DNA of 64,000 bases. Source: Streptomyces sp. NBC_00554. Its GTDB lineage: Bacteria > Actinomycetota > Actinomycetes > Streptomycetales > Streptomycetaceae. Position 1 is the stretch's first letter; each line of letters begins with the position of its first letter. The notes beneath the pieces are model-generated. The model was given only the letters and a program-made list of their open reading frames with translations, had not been told where the DNA came from and did not search any database. The position numbers were made by a program, and so were the translations under genes. The stretch is from positions 8,634,501-8,698,500 of the forward strand of contig NZ_CP107799.1 in assembly GCF_041431135.1 (NCBI RefSeq), given 5' to 3'. Below are positions 27,993 to 37,248 of this stretch, one piece after another.

Positions 27993-29111
27993 TCATCGGT
28001 GGGTTCGTAGGGCGGTCTGCGGCGGATGTCCGGCCGCCCGGGCAAGCGGCGCGGCGCGCGCGGGCGGACCGGTGGCAAGCGTGCTGGTGGGGGCGGCGGC
28101 GCGCCGGTAGCGGCTGCGCAGGGTGTTGAGGTCGGCCAGGGCGCGGCGGCTGCCGGTGATGAGCTGGTGGGGCGTGTTGGCGAGGTCGTCGGTGTAAGTG
28201 GTGATCCGTGTCGCGATCGTCTGGGCGTGGGCGAGGAGGGCGCGCCTCAGGATCTGTTCGCCCCAGTGCTCGGGAGAGCCTGCGGGGGTGGAGACCAGGG
28301 CCATCAGATCCCGGGGGGTGAGGGTTTCGGTGAGCAGTCCGCGGTGCTGTGCTTCGCCGAGGACGGTGACCGGGTCGAGCATGTCGCCGCGGTGGACCAG
28401 CGCGGTGATGGACTGCCAGAGCGCGGCGTGCAGTGGCAGGACGAAGTCGTCCGCCGTCAGCCACCGCATCTGGCGCACGTCCGTGGGGCTGGCGGTGGCC
28501 GACGCCAGGAGCAGCCGTTCCTCGTCGAGTTCCTCATCGTCGGCTAGCCGTACGGCCGGGCTGGGGATCGGCGTACGGGGCAGGGAGCCGGGGTGAGGGG
28601 CGAACTCGCCGGCGAGGCTGTCCAGGAGGCGGCTGAAGTCGTCGGCAAGCACGAGGACTGTGGCTGCGGGGTCCGGCAGTCCGGGGTTGGCCGCGGTGAG
28701 TCCGAGCCGCACGGCGTGCCCACGCAGGAGCCGTCGGGCGTAGTCGGCGCGGATCATCCGCGCGTACGCCGCTGCGTGCTGGGAGCGAGGGCAGAACTGG
28801 ATGAGGGCGTGGAGGTAGGAGGCAGTCAGGCCGGGTGCATGCGGGCGGGCGAAGTCCAGGACCTGGTTGAGCCAGGTCGTGTCCTTGGCGTGGTCGGCGG
28901 GATCGGGCGCCGGGAGCGTGGCTATCCCGGTGAACAACGCGGCGTGGGTGCGGCTTTCGAAGTGGTCGGCGGTCAGCTGTTCGATGTCGGCGAGACGCGT
29001 GGGTTCGAGGAGGAGGGCGCCAAGCAGCGCCTGCTCGGCGTAGTGGACCGGCTTGAGCGCGGGCACGCGGTCGATGCCATCGTCCTCGAAGGCGTCGGGG
29101 GTGGGGGGCAT
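27993..29111 (-). CDS. DnaB N-terminal-domain protein (replicative helicase-like, no ATPase)
   Basis: The 372-residue protein begins MPPTPDAFEDDGIDRVPALKPVHYAEQALLGALLLEP. This is the DnaB N-terminal helical hairpin pattern (AEQALLGALL..P..L), and a second similar copy occurs near residue 190 (EERLLLASATASPTDVRQMRWL). No Walker A or RecA-like domain follows, so it cannot be a helicase itself. Such proteins may load or modulate replication on plasmids. ATG 29111 overlaps the methyltransferase stop by one base. Confidence 0.7.
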   Translation of the reverse strand: MPPTPDAFEDDGIDRVPALKPVHYAEQALLGALLLEPTRLADIEQLTADHFESRTHAALFTGIATLPAPDPADHAKDTTWLNQVLDFARPHAPGLTASYLHALIQFCPRSQHAAAYARMIRADYARRLLRGHAVRLGLTAANPGLPDPAATVLVLADDFSRLLDSLAGEFAPHPGSLPRTPIPSPAVRLADDEELDEERLLLASATASPTDVRQMRWLTADDFVLPLHAALWQSITALVHRGDMLDPVTVLGEAQHRGLLTETLTPRDLMALVSTPAGSPEHWGEQILRRALLAHAQTIATRITTYTDDLANTPHQLITGSRRALADLNTLRSRYRRAAAPTSTLATGPPARAAPLARAAGHPPQTALRTHR

Positions 29112-30328
29112 CAGGCGGTGAGGATGAAGTCGTCGGGGTTGAAGGGCTTGTCGGCGTGCAGGTGAGGGAGGAGTAGGTGTGCGGCCAGGCGCGGGGGGAC
29201 TGCGTTGCCGATCTGGGAGAACTGCTGGCCTTTGTTGCCCTGCCACGGGTAGTCGGCGGGGAAGGTCTGCAGGAGGCCCGCCTCGCGGGCGGTGATCCTG
29301 ATCGGCGCAGGTGCCGTCGGCGTCACTTCGTTCTCGGTGTGTCCTGTGGGCTCGGCGACCCAGGTGCACTCGTTGGCGCGGTGACCGAAGAACAGGGTGC
29401 CGGCGGGCTCGGTGAGGGAACGCACGGTGGCGTTGGTCTGGTTGTTGCTGCGCAGCGACCACGACCAGCGGTGTGCCTCGGCGGACGCTTCTTGGTGGGA
29501 GGCCGTGACGGTCTCCGTATCACGGGTTGCCCAGGTGCCCCGGGTGCGGGCATCGGCGAGGGTCTTGCGGGAGCCGGACGGGAACGGCTCGGGGCCGCCG
29601 CCAGGGCCGCCGCCGGCGCACACGGTGGGTACGGGACGGTCGGTGGCACCCCAGCCGAGCGCCTGCGCCATCGACACCCAGCGTTCGCGGCCCGGCCCGA
29701 ACAGCGACTCGGGCTCGGCGACTTGGGCGTGCGTGGGCGGCGGGGGCCCGGCGGCCTGGACGCGGGAGGCGAGCAGAATCGCGCGCCGCCTGGTCTGCGG
29801 GACGCCGTAGTCGGCCGCGTTGAGTATCCCGGTCCACACGGAGAAGCCCCACTCGCGCAGCATGGCCGCGTACTGCCGCCAAAGCGGCAGGACGTCGGGG
29901 ACTTCCTCCATGACCACCCACTCAGGCTCGCCCGCAATGTTGAGGGCGTGCAGGTAGCGCATGGGTTCGGCGGCGAGGAGAGAGCGTTCGTCCGCGCACG
30001 CGCCGAGCAGTTGCTCGCGGGTGTCGCGTCCGGCGGCGAGGTCGGCGACGGCTTGATGGACGAGTGCCTGGTCCACCAGGCCGAGACGCTTGCCGGCCAT
30101 CGACCACGCCTGGCACGGCGGGGAGGCGATGAAGCCGAGAACCCGCCCTGAGAAGATCCACGTGGGATAGGCGGCGACGTCGGTCCGGATCGTCAACTGG
30201 CCCGACCGGGCACGGGTCTTGCAGGCCCACTCGTCCCATTCCAGACCGACGTCCCGCGCCCCGAGGACCGTCAGGGCGTGGCTCCAGCCACCGGGGCCGG
30301 CGAACAGGTCGAGGATGATCTGCCTCAC
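29111..30328 (-). CDS. DNA cytosine-5 methyltransferase
   Basis: The 405-residue enzyme has the ordered C5-methyltransferase motifs: SAM-binding DLFAGPGGWSHAL near residue 7, catalytic PPCQAWSMAGKR near 65, EEVPDVLP (motif VI, with E in place of N), QTRRRAILLA (motif VIII) and GNAVPPRLAAHLL (motif X). Specificity cannot be read from sequence. No restriction endonuclease gene is adjacent, so it is probably an orphan that protects the element during transfer. GTG 30328 overlaps the upstream stop (GTGA). Confidence 0.9.
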   Translation of the reverse strand: MRQIILDLFAGPGGWSHALTVLGARDVGLEWDEWACKTRARSGQLTIRTDVAAYPTWIFSGRVLGFIASPPCQAWSMAGKRLGLVDQALVHQAVADLAAGRDTREQLLGACADERSLLAAEPMRYLHALNIAGEPEWVVMEEVPDVLPLWRQYAAMLREWGFSVWTGILNAADYGVPQTRRRAILLASRVQAAGPPPPTHAQVAEPESLFGPGRERWVSMAQALGWGATDRPVPTVCAGGGPGGGPEPFPSGSRKTLADARTRGTWATRDTETVTASHQEASAEAHRWSWSLRSNNQTNATVRSLTEPAGTLFFGHRANECTWVAEPTGHTENEVTPTAPAPIRITAREAGLLQTFPADYPWQGNKGQQFSQIGNAVPPRLAAHLLLPHLHADKPFNPDDFILTA

Positions 30329-31260
30329 GAGGCCAGGCCGAAGTCGTCCTGCACCGGCTCGGGTTCGGATCCGCGGCATGCCCACGGAGAGCAGCCGTCG
30401 ACCACTCCCGTCTCCAGTTCCTCCACGACCGTCGCCTGGTCGTCGAGTTCCTGCTGGCGGGCGGCCCACTCGGCGGCCGTGACGTGGTCGATGGGGGCCT
30501 GGTCGAGGGGGACGCGGGAGCGGTGTAGGAACGCCTGCCCCAGCAGCCGATTGCCAGCAGCGTTCGCGCGAGCATTGCCCTGGCGGATGGCCGCATCGAA
30601 TGCGACCACGTCCGCCCATTCCTGGTGACTGGTATCCCTGATATTTCTCCACTGCGCGTTTCCGTGAAATGGACAGCCCAAACAACTCGATTTCGGCGTA
30701 TCCGCCAGACCGATGGAGGTGAGATATCGGACGCAGTCTGTGCGGGACCAGCCCAGGTTGATGAGTGGATGCCGGTTGCGCATGTACCTGACGTCGGCAT
30801 CCTTGGCCCGATGGAATTCATCCGTCGAGATGCCGACCCACTGCTCGACGAACACGCTCTCTGGGATGCGCTGCGGGTAGGGGTATCCGAGGAGTTCCCG
30901 GACCTTCTTCTTTATCGGCTTGATCTTGTACTCCCCGGTGCACTGGCGCCTGGTCATGCCCTGTTTACCGTCCTGGTTGAGGATGTAGAGAGGCGTGGAG
31001 GCGAACCGGTGCTCCGGGTCGAGAGCGTCGTCGCGAATATTCCCGGACGTGACACGCAGCATGGTTATTCCGGCAGGTTCGGCGATTTCTCGTTCGAGGC
31101 GGTTCAGGTGGCTGTAGACGGCTGCTGGTTCCCAGCCGGTGTCGGCGAATATCGCGTAGTCGACCTTGGGAAGGGCGCCTGCGGCGGACAGGGCGAGGAG
31201 GGTGCTGGATTGAACTCCCGCGCCCAAGGAGAGGGCACGGAACTGAGGCTGATTGGAAAT
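30325..31260 (-). CDS. PAPS-reductase-like (adenine nucleotide alpha-hydrolase fold) protein
   Basis: The PP-loop-type motif SLGAGVQSSTLLAL followed by FADTGWEP places this protein with phosphoadenylyl-sulfate reductase-like proteins. It also has TRRQCTGEYKIKPIKKK and SSCLGCPFHGN, cysteine motifs shared by the family. In mobile DNA such proteins can act in DNA or tRNA modification rather than sulfate assimilation. The conserved part starts at about 31245. The only ATG/GTG/TTG upstream is at 31485, in sequence that looks non-coding. An ATT at 31260 preceded by AGGA is my proposed start (311 residues). Confidence 0.75.
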   Translation of the reverse strand: MSNQPQFRALSLGAGVQSSTLLALSAAGALPKVDYAIFADTGWEPAAVYSHLNRLEREIAEPAGITMLRVTSGNIRDDALDPEHRFASTPLYILNQDGKQGMTRRQCTGEYKIKPIKKKVRELLGYPYPQRIPESVFVEQWVGISTDEFHRAKDADVRYMRNRHPLINLGWSRTDCVRYLTSIGLADTPKSSCLGCPFHGNAQWRNIRDTSHQEWADVVAFDAAIRQGNARANAAGNRLLGQAFLHRSRVPLDQAPIDHVTAAEWAARQQELDDQATVVEELETGVVDGCSPWACRGSEPEPVQDDFGLAS

Positions 31261-31289
31261 GGGCAGTCCTGGGTGTGACGGGTGCGAAT

Positions 31290-31606
31290 TTCGGACCTCA
31301 ACGGGACTCGCTCGCAGGCAGGCTGACGATCGTGAGCGAGTCGCGCTGGATGGCCTGACAGGGCGGGGGTGGCATCGAGCAGATCGGTGGCCGACTCGAC
31401 GTACTGCTGGGGCGAGGGACGGAGGAGGACGAGCGGCTCGCGTGTGGCGTGGGCTCGACGGCGCTGGTTCTCCACGGTCGGGCAAGCGCCGCGCTGAGTT
31501 CGGCGCCCGCGTCCTGGGCGGCTGTGACGATGTGCGCGACGCGGTCTAACGGCAGCAGGTGCACCCCGCACGACACATCGCCCTCGCGCTGGCCGCTCAG
31601 GTCCAC
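31290..31606 (-). pseudogene. Possible small frameshifted gene
   Basis: GTG 31606 opens VDLSGQREGDVSCGVHLLPL, then DRVAHIVTAAQDAGAELSAAL, which reads like a real N-terminus. About 45 residues in, the coding character moves to another frame (EPLVLLRPSPQQYVESATDLL, then DATPALSGHPARLAHD). A single indel near 31470 would join them. Family unknown; it would precede the PAPS-reductase-like gene. Confidence 0.35.
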
Positions 31607-31659
31607 CCGGACGCGGGGCGTCGGTGGGCGTGAGTTCTCCCGAGGATCGGGCGCGGGGG

Positions 31660-32511
31660 TCAGCGGGTGCGGCCGGCGGTGGCCTGGGGCAGGGCCGCTG
31701 CGGGCCGCGCCGTGGTGGGTGCGAGGTGCTTGGGTCGGCCGAAGGCGGCGGCGAGATCACGGCCGCCGTCGGGGGTGAGGTGGACCCGCTCGTCTGTGAG
31801 CCACAGCGGGCACTCCTCGCGGGCCACGAGGCCGCGGGCCTCCAGGGCGCGCACGGTGCTGATCGTCACGCGCAGGTCGTCGGCGCGGACGTAGGGCTTG
31901 TTGTCGGCGATTGTCACCTCGCCGCGTGCGACGGCGCGCAGTGCGGCGTCCTGGGCCGCGGTGAGGACGGGTGGCTGGTGCGGGAGTGAAGAGCCTCGGC
32001 GAAGCCGCTCGGCGACGTACGCCTCGGCGGCCGTGAGTGCGTCGTCGGCCCCGAGCGCGGTCAGATCTCTCACAAGCGTGAGGCGGCTGCAGGCCTCCCC
32101 GAGGGCCTGCTGGCCGGTCAGCACGACCAGGAGTGAGTCGTCGATCTCGACGGGGAGTCCGGCGCGCGTGTTGTCGAGGATTTCGGCGGCGTCCAGGAGG
32201 TGATCGGCGGTGTCCGTGGCCAGGTGAGCGAGCTGACGCACGCGTGCGTACACGGAGCGGATCACGGGGCTGTGGTACATCCGCTGGGCGTTGAGGGTGT
32301 CCACGATGTCCAGCGCCGCTTGGGCCAGGTGCTGGGCGGCGGTGGCCTGGGCGGTGAGGAAGGCCGAGGGGCTGGGACCGTTGATCCGGTGTCGCAGAAG
32401 GGCGTCGTTGTACCGGGTGAAGTCGGCACCCAGAAGCAGGAGTTGTTCGGCAGGTGCGGTGGACGCGATGTTCTGGGGCAGGGGGGTCCGTTTTTTCGGG
32501 GGCGGCGTCAG
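31660..32511 (-). CDS. Winged-helix-like conserved protein of the transfer cluster
   Basis: The coding frame encodes a helical N-terminal half (LLLLGADFTRYNDALLRHR.. LAHLATDTADHLLDAAEIL) and a C-terminal winged-helix-like part (LTAAQDAALRAVARGEV..VTISTVRALEARGLVAREE). It is a paralogue of the gene at 34102-34866. ATG/GTG/TTG starts begin only at GTG 32304. Paralogy and codon use continue upstream to a CTG at 32511 that overlaps the previous stop as CTGA, which I propose as the start (283 residues). It may bind DNA. Confidence 0.6.
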   Translation of the reverse strand: MTPPPKKRTPLPQNIASTAPAEQLLLLGADFTRYNDALLRHRINGPSPSAFLTAQATAAQHLAQAALDIVDTLNAQRMYHSPVIRSVYARVRQLAHLATDTADHLLDAAEILDNTRAGLPVEIDDSLLVVLTGQQALGEACSRLTLVRDLTALGADDALTAAEAYVAERLRRGSSLPHQPPVLTAAQDAALRAVARGEVTIADNKPYVRADDLRVTISTVRALEARGLVAREECPLWLTDERVHLTPDGGRDLAAAFGRPKHLAPTTARPAAALPQATAGRTR

Positions 32512-33224
32512 CGGCGGCGTGCAGTGGCGCGGTCGCGCTGGGTGAGGGCGTGATGGACGTGCGGGTTCACCGAGGCGCCGCGGACGGGCGTGATCAGGGC
32601 GCTGTCCGCGTGCCGTGTGCTGAGGGGGACATCGGCGTAGGCTCGCTCCACGGCCAAGGGCGTGGCCAGGTGGGCGAAGAAGTTGCAGACGAGCGCCTCG
32701 GGGGCGTCCTGCGTGAACGTGGCCAGCGGCTCGTTTTCGTAGTAGAGGTGCTCGACCTGCCAGGAGATGTCCTCGCCGGGCGTGTGCCGCAGGCTGCAGT
32801 ACATGTCGGGTGAGGTGAGAGTGCCGCCGTCGGCGGACCAGTCGCTCAGCTCGGCGAGCTGCTCCAGGGGCACGTCTGTGATCGGGATTCTCTCGGAGCG
32901 CCGGGCATCGCCGAGCAGCTGGGGCAGTGCCTGGGTGACGGCGGCCACCGCCTCCAGGGGCGCCTGCCTGCTGAACATCACTTCCCAGAACGGCTCATGG
33001 TGGCCAACGGTGACCCACCGGCCGAGTGGGTGCAGCGGGTAGAAGTCGAGGAACATGCTGCCGTCGGGGCTGTCTATTTTGACGTGCCCGGAGGCGGCGT
33101 CGTGCTCGTGGCGCCAGCCGAAGAGGTGGATGAGGGGGCCGATCACGTCGGCGATCCGGTCTCCGGCGCCCGCCATGTACCGAGGCGAGACCATGACCCG
33201 GTCGTCGTGCGTGTACGGGTTCAC
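32508..33224 (-). CDS. DUF317 protein
   Basis: A 238-residue protein with the DUF317 signature VSPRYMAGAGDRIADVIGPL near the N-terminus. A second half with the same fold pattern follows (WSADGGTLTSPDMYCSLRHTP..WQVEHLYYENEPLATF). DUF317 proteins are abundant on Streptomyces linear plasmids and conjugative elements; their activity is unknown. GTG 33224 follows GGCAGGAGGTACGCCG and overlaps the upstream stop. Confidence 0.8.
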   Translation of the reverse strand: MNPYTHDDRVMVSPRYMAGAGDRIADVIGPLIHLFGWRHEHDAASGHVKIDSPDGSMFLDFYPLHPLGRWVTVGHHEPFWEVMFSRQAPLEAVAAVTQALPQLLGDARRSERIPITDVPLEQLAELSDWSADGGTLTSPDMYCSLRHTPGEDISWQVEHLYYENEPLATFTQDAPEALVCNFFAHLATPLAVERAYADVPLSTRHADSALITPVRGASVNPHVHHALTQRDRATARRR

Positions 33225-33589
33225 CGGCGTACCTCCTGCCTCACCGCGGCCTTGGGCGCGGCGGTCCCGGCGGCGGTCAGCGCGGCGTGCGGGCGCGGCT
33301 TGGCCAGGGCTCGCTGGCCGTGCTCGGCGACGGTGATCTTCTGGCCGTGGTAGAGCGAGGTGCTGTTGTCGGCGGTGACGAGTCCGCGTTTTTCCAGAGC
33401 CCGGTAGGTGGCGATAGAGACGTGGGTGCCGTCGTCGGTGGCGACGCGAGTGACGCCCAGCCCTCGTGTTGAACTCTCATACAGCCGTCCGCCGCCCAGG
33501 AGGGACTTGAGGGCGTCGTACTGTGCGGGAGTGACGGCGCGGGGCCGGCCGTCTGCTGTGCGGATGCCGCCTGGCGCTTCTGCGTGGAT
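33221..33589 (-). CDS. Small winged-helix-like protein
   Basis: The frame reads LTPAQYDALKSLLGGG-like sequence, then YESSTRGLGVTRVATDDGTHVSIATYRALEKRGLVTADNSTSLYHGQKITVAEHGQRALAKP. The pattern suggests a winged-helix DNA-binding domain. It ends in GTGA overlap with the DUF317 gene. No ATG, GTG or TTG occurs in frame after the upstream stop; the sequence becomes protein-like at about 33589. Start unresolved, about 120 residues. Confidence 0.5.
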   Translation of the reverse strand: MHAEAPGGIRTADGRPRAVTPAQYDALKSLLGGGRLYESSTRGLGVTRVATDDGTHVSIATYRALEKRGLVTADNSTSLYHGQKITVAEHGQRALAKPRPHAALTAAGTAAPKAAVRQEVRR

Positions 33590-33618
33590 GCCAGGTCATC
33601 GGTGATGGCGTGGGCGAG

Positions 33619-34077
33619 TTAGCGGCACCCGGTCGCGCTCAGGTCGAGCTGATGAGCGGCATCGTCGAGGTGCTCGGCCATACGCGGAATGGCCTCGGTG
33701 TGCCTTGCCGTGCGCACCGACTCATCGTCAGCGGGGTAGCCGGAGAACTGCGCGCCCTCGTACGGGTTGGCATACAGCGCGTTGGCGAGGTCGTTGCCGG
33801 CAAGGGAGGAAGCGACCACGACCGAGGCCAGCAGCTCCAGGCCGGCGCGGCTGCCGGCGATGTCGGTGTACGCGCTGTTATCGAGGACGGTCAGGCCCAG
33901 CAGGGCGGTGGCCGTGAGGTCCTGCGCCTTGAGCAGGAGAGGGCTGATTCGGCGCAGCGCGTCCCTGCCGGGAGTGTAGGAGACGTCGCGTACGCGTGCG
34001 CGAAGGGCTTCGAAGTCTCCTGCCAATTGGCGGAGTTGGCGGACTTGTTCGTTCAGGTCGAGCGGAGTTGTGGAGAT
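33619..34077 (-). CDS. Helical hypothetical protein of the transfer cluster
   Basis: An acidic, helical protein (LDLNEQVRQLRQLAGDFEAL..LLLKAQDLTATALLGLTVLDN). The first TTG in frame is 34026. The frame and composition continue to an ATC at 34077 preceded by GGGAGC with normal spacing, which I propose as the start (152 residues). No membrane segment or known motif. Confidence 0.5.
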   Translation of the reverse strand: MSTTPLDLNEQVRQLRQLAGDFEALRARVRDVSYTPGRDALRRISPLLLKAQDLTATALLGLTVLDNSAYTDIAGSRAGLELLASVVVASSLAGNDLANALYANPYEGAQFSGYPADDESVRTARHTEAIPRMAEHLDDAAHQLDLSATGCR

Positions 34078-34101
34078 GGGGTGGCTCCCGGGAGCGGCTG
34101 T

Positions 34102-34866
34102 TCAGCGGATTCGGGTGGTTGCCTGTGTGGCGGTGGGGATCGGGCGGGGCGTGGTGCCGGGGGCGGTGCCTGGCCGCGCTGGAGGTAGTCCGATGACGGA
34201 GGCGAGGGCGGTGACGCCTGCTTGTGTGAGGCACACGCGGTCCTGGGCCGGGCCGCCGAGGTAGGCGCCGAGAGCGGAGTTCGGAGTCCGTTCGGCAAGG
34301 TCCTTCGACTCCAGGGCGCGCAGCGTGCTCATCAGGACCTTGGGCTCCCTGGAACGCGTGAACTCCCGCCCCAGGGAGCTGCTGGCCACGACATGCCCGC
34401 AGGCGATCTGCGCCAGGGCGGTGCGCTGCGCGGCAGTGAGCCGTTCATCCGGTGCGATGGCGGTCGACCAGTGACGTCGCCGCGTCTCCGTGGCGAGAGT
34501 TGCGGCGCAGCCGACCGCGGCTTGAGGAGCCAGGGCAGTCAGCTCACGAGCCGCCCGGACGCCCAAGTCGGCTGACGCGGTGGTGAGGAAGGCGAGCTGT
34601 TTGAGCCGCACCACTGTCTCCGTCAACTCCGTGCTCTCGTAGAGCCGTTCATCGTGGATGGCCTTGACCGCGGTGCGGGTGTCGGACGCCAGGCGCTTGG
34701 CGGAGGCGACGTGGGCCTGCGGCTCGGGCGAGGTTGCCGTGCGAAAGAGGAGGTCGAGCGCATCGTTGTGCCGGGTGTATTGATCGGCGAGGCGGAGCAG
34801 CCGCTCCACGGGCGTCAGCGGTGGCGGCACGTCGAACAACCATGATTCGGTGGGCGGCGTGGTCAC
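34102..34866 (-). CDS. Winged-helix-like conserved protein, paralogue of 31660-32511
   Basis: A 254-residue protein from GTG 34866, which overlaps the upstream stop. The N-terminal half is helical (PVERLLRLADQYTRHNDALDLLF). The C-terminal part LTAAQRTALAQIACGHVVASSSLGREFTRSREPKVLMSTLRALESKDLAER is winged-helix-like. The pattern matches the gene at 31660-32511 throughout, so the two arose by duplication. Possible DNA-binding or regulatory role. Confidence 0.6.
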   Translation of the reverse strand: MTTPPTESWLFDVPPPLTPVERLLRLADQYTRHNDALDLLFRTATSPEPQAHVASAKRLASDTRTAVKAIHDERLYESTELTETVVRLKQLAFLTTASADLGVRAARELTALAPQAAVGCAATLATETRRRHWSTAIAPDERLTAAQRTALAQIACGHVVASSSLGREFTRSREPKVLMSTLRALESKDLAERTPNSALGAYLGGPAQDRVCLTQAGVTALASVIGLPPARPGTAPGTTPRPIPTATQATTRIR

Positions 34867-35360
34867 GAGCGGCGCCGTACGGTCGTGGCCTGCACGGATA
34901 CGGCGGCGGTCGTGTTCGGTGTCGCGGGATTGCGGGGCGCACCAAGACAGGCGCGGGCCGCTGCCAGGGCTTTTCCGGCGTCGTCAAGGTGGACGCGCAG
35001 GCGGCTGTGCTGGTCGATCGCGTCGAGCTGTTTCTGGAGCGTGGCCTGCGCGCCGGGCTGGGCGAGGGTGACGAGCGGGGAGAGGGCCTGGGTGTAGTGG
35101 GCGATGGCCCGTCCCAGGTGTGCGGCCGTCTGCCCCAGGGTCTGGGCCGGAGGAAGGTCGGAGATGTTCGGAGCGAGCTGGTATTCGGCGTCAGCGGCCA
35201 TGCGGGCGGCGAGATGGCAGAGCAGGCCGATGTGCCGGGTGGCGGTGAACAGGCCGCTTCCATCACCGGTGATGCGGTGCCCGCGTATGTCGGCGATGAC
35301 GGCATCCACGGCTTTGTGCGGCTCCATGTCTTCCAGGTCGGCGGGCTCGTAGGTGTGAAT
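34863..35360 (-). CDS. Helical hypothetical protein of the transfer cluster
   Basis: Encodes MEPHKAVDAVIADIRGHRIT from ATG 35327, then a helical stretch (HIGLLCHLAARMAADAEYQLAPN.. ALSPLVTLAQPGAQATLQKQLDAI). In-frame coding character extends upstream to ATT 35360, which has GGAGG five bases before it, while ATG 35327 has no ribosome-binding site. I therefore favour the ATT start (165 residues). Function unknown. Confidence 0.5.
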   Translation of the reverse strand: MHTYEPADLEDMEPHKAVDAVIADIRGHRITGDGSGLFTATRHIGLLCHLAARMAADAEYQLAPNISDLPPAQTLGQTAAHLGRAIAHYTQALSPLVTLAQPGAQATLQKQLDAIDQHSRLRVHLDDAGKALAAARACLGAPRNPATPNTTAAVSVQATTVRRRS

Positions 35361-35405
35361 GGGCGCCTCCGTGGGCGAGTTGAGTGGCGGGAAGGGGAGC
35401 GCGGA

Positions 35406-37199
35406 CTAGGCGGCGGTGCCGAAGTCGGTCTGCTTCGGGGCGGCCTTGGTGACGGCGCGTTCGGTGATGCCCTGGGACGCGCGGGCGGAGGCGGCGGATA
35501 GTTGGCCGGCGCCGGGCTCGAGATACCAGGGGCGCAGGTCGAGCATGGCCGCGCGCATGCCGGTGGCGAACGCGAGCGCGGTGCCCTTGGGCAGGGCGCG
35601 GATGGCGTCGGCGGCCAGGATGCGTTCCTGCCGCACGCTGACGGACGTGGACTTACCGGACTCGGACGTCGAGGTGGAAGTGGTCTCGACGTCGTGATCG
35701 CCGATCAGACGGCTGAGCTTGTCGGCGAAGTCCGGATCATCGATTCCGGACCCGATGACCTTGATCGTGGAGGCGCTCCACATGGCGTCCATTCCGGCGT
35801 CGCCCCAGACTTTCTGGCCCTGCCGGTAGCTCTGCAGGATCGTGATGGGGATGATCCCGCGGCTGCCGAGGTGGGAGTACAGGTCCGGCAAATCGCTGAT
35901 CTTGCAGACGTTGGCGGCCTCGTCGAGGATCGCGAGCATGGGCGGGTCGAGGCGTCCTCCGGCGCGTTCGGCCTGGGCTGTCGCGGCCCGCATGACCGAG
36001 TCCGCGCACGCGGCGATGACGGCCGAGGCGCCGCCACCGCCGTCCTTCGACATCAGATAGAGCGTGTCCTTCGAGGTGACGAACTCGCTCGGCTTGAATT
36101 CCGCCACGTCCTTCTGCGGAGTCACCCATGCGGCGATCTCGCTGTTGAGCAGGGCGGCGGCGTACTGGCGGGCGGTCTCGTAGATCCCGTCGCGGGTTTC
36201 CGGCGGGCCTTCCACGGTGCCCTTGAGCTGGGCGGCGACGGCGGCGAGGCCGTGGTCGCGCAGGATGTCCAGCGGGGTGCGGTCGGCGGGGAAGGCCAGC
36301 CACTGCATCACGTCGGTGATCGGCCGTTCGTCGAGGGCCGCGGCCAGGAACAGCTGCGAGAGGATGTTGGATCCGGCCTTGGACCAGAAGTCGCCCTGCT
36401 GGGAGGCGTCGACGCTGGCGGCGAGGAAGTGGCCGGCGAGGCGGCCGGCGCCGTCGAGGGTCTTGGCGTCGGACAAGGGGTTCCACCACATGGCCCGCTC
36501 GGCGTGGGCGATCTGCTGCGGGTCCATCGACCAGGTCCGGCCGACGGCCGCCCGCGCGTCGAGCGTGGCGGTGTAGGCGTCGCCTGCGGCCTTGTTGGAG
36601 GTGAGCAGGACCGGACCGGGCGCGTTGAGGATGGAGGGGATCGCCAGCGACGTGGTCTTGCCGGAGCGCGGCGCCATGATCGCGACGGCGACGTCCTCGT
36701 ACCCCATGCGCACTTCGTACTTCGTGCCCTGGAGGTTGCCGAGCAGGATGCCGGTGTCGGCCGGGTCGAGGTGCTTGGCGTCCTTCAGACTCGGGCGCAG
36801 GGAGCGGGCCTTGGCGGTGATGGCCTTGGACATCAGCGGCTCGATGTCCCGCTGCTTGGCCATGCCAGCGACGCGCGTCCTGCGTCCGCCGCCGTCCTTG
36901 TGCCGCTTGTACACCATGGCGACCGTGATACCGAGTGCGAGCAGCACGGCGCCGGGCAGGATGCGCGTGCCTAGCAGCAGGGACGTGTCGCCGAGGCGGG
37001 GCCACAGCTGATCGGGATGGAGCAGGGCCTGCACGGGCTGATAGGGCGCACGGGGAGCGGCGTTGGTGGCCCAGGCGGTGAGGTTGCCGCCCAGCCACGC
37101 CAGATTGGACAGGGGGACGGCGATGGCGAGGACGACGCCCAGGACGCGGAAGGCTATGTCGTAGCCGTCGGTGGACGAGGTGGAGGAGGGCTGGGGCAA
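35406..37199 (-). CDS. Type IV coupling ATPase, VirD4/TraG/TraD family
   Basis: Couples relaxosome DNA to a type IV secretion channel. The 597-residue protein has two N-terminal membrane spans (about 17-37 and 73-97). Walker A is APRSGKTT at residues 176-183, and Walker B is LAILDEAANV near 415. The family motifs MDPQQI, WWNPLSDAKTL and ILQSYRQGQKVWG are also present. The C-terminal tail is serine/threonine-rich. TTG 37199 is the only start that keeps both spans. Its presence marks the region as part of a conjugative plasmid or ICE that uses a T4SS-type machinery rather than TraB. Confidence 0.92.
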   Translation of the reverse strand: MPQPSSTSSTDGYDIAFRVLGVVLAIAVPLSNLAWLGGNLTAWATNAAPRAPYQPVQALLHPDQLWPRLGDTSLLLGTRILPGAVLLALGITVAMVYKRHKDGGGRRTRVAGMAKQRDIEPLMSKAITAKARSLRPSLKDAKHLDPADTGILLGNLQGTKYEVRMGYEDVAVAIMAPRSGKTTSLAIPSILNAPGPVLLTSNKAAGDAYTATLDARAAVGRTWSMDPQQIAHAERAMWWNPLSDAKTLDGAGRLAGHFLAASVDASQQGDFWSKAGSNILSQLFLAAALDERPITDVMQWLAFPADRTPLDILRDHGLAAVAAQLKGTVEGPPETRDGIYETARQYAAALLNSEIAAWVTPQKDVAEFKPSEFVTSKDTLYLMSKDGGGGASAVIAACADSVMRAATAQAERAGGRLDPPMLAILDEAANVCKISDLPDLYSHLGSRGIIPITILQSYRQGQKVWGDAGMDAMWSASTIKVIGSGIDDPDFADKLSRLIGDHDVETTSTSTSESGKSTSVSVRQERILAADAIRALPKGTALAFATGMRAAMLDLRPWYLEPGAGQLSAASARASQGITERAVTKAAPKQTDFGTAA

Positions 37200-37248
37200 G
37201 GGCTGTTCCAGGTACGTGGGGTGAGGAGCGCGGCGTGGGCGGGGCCGG

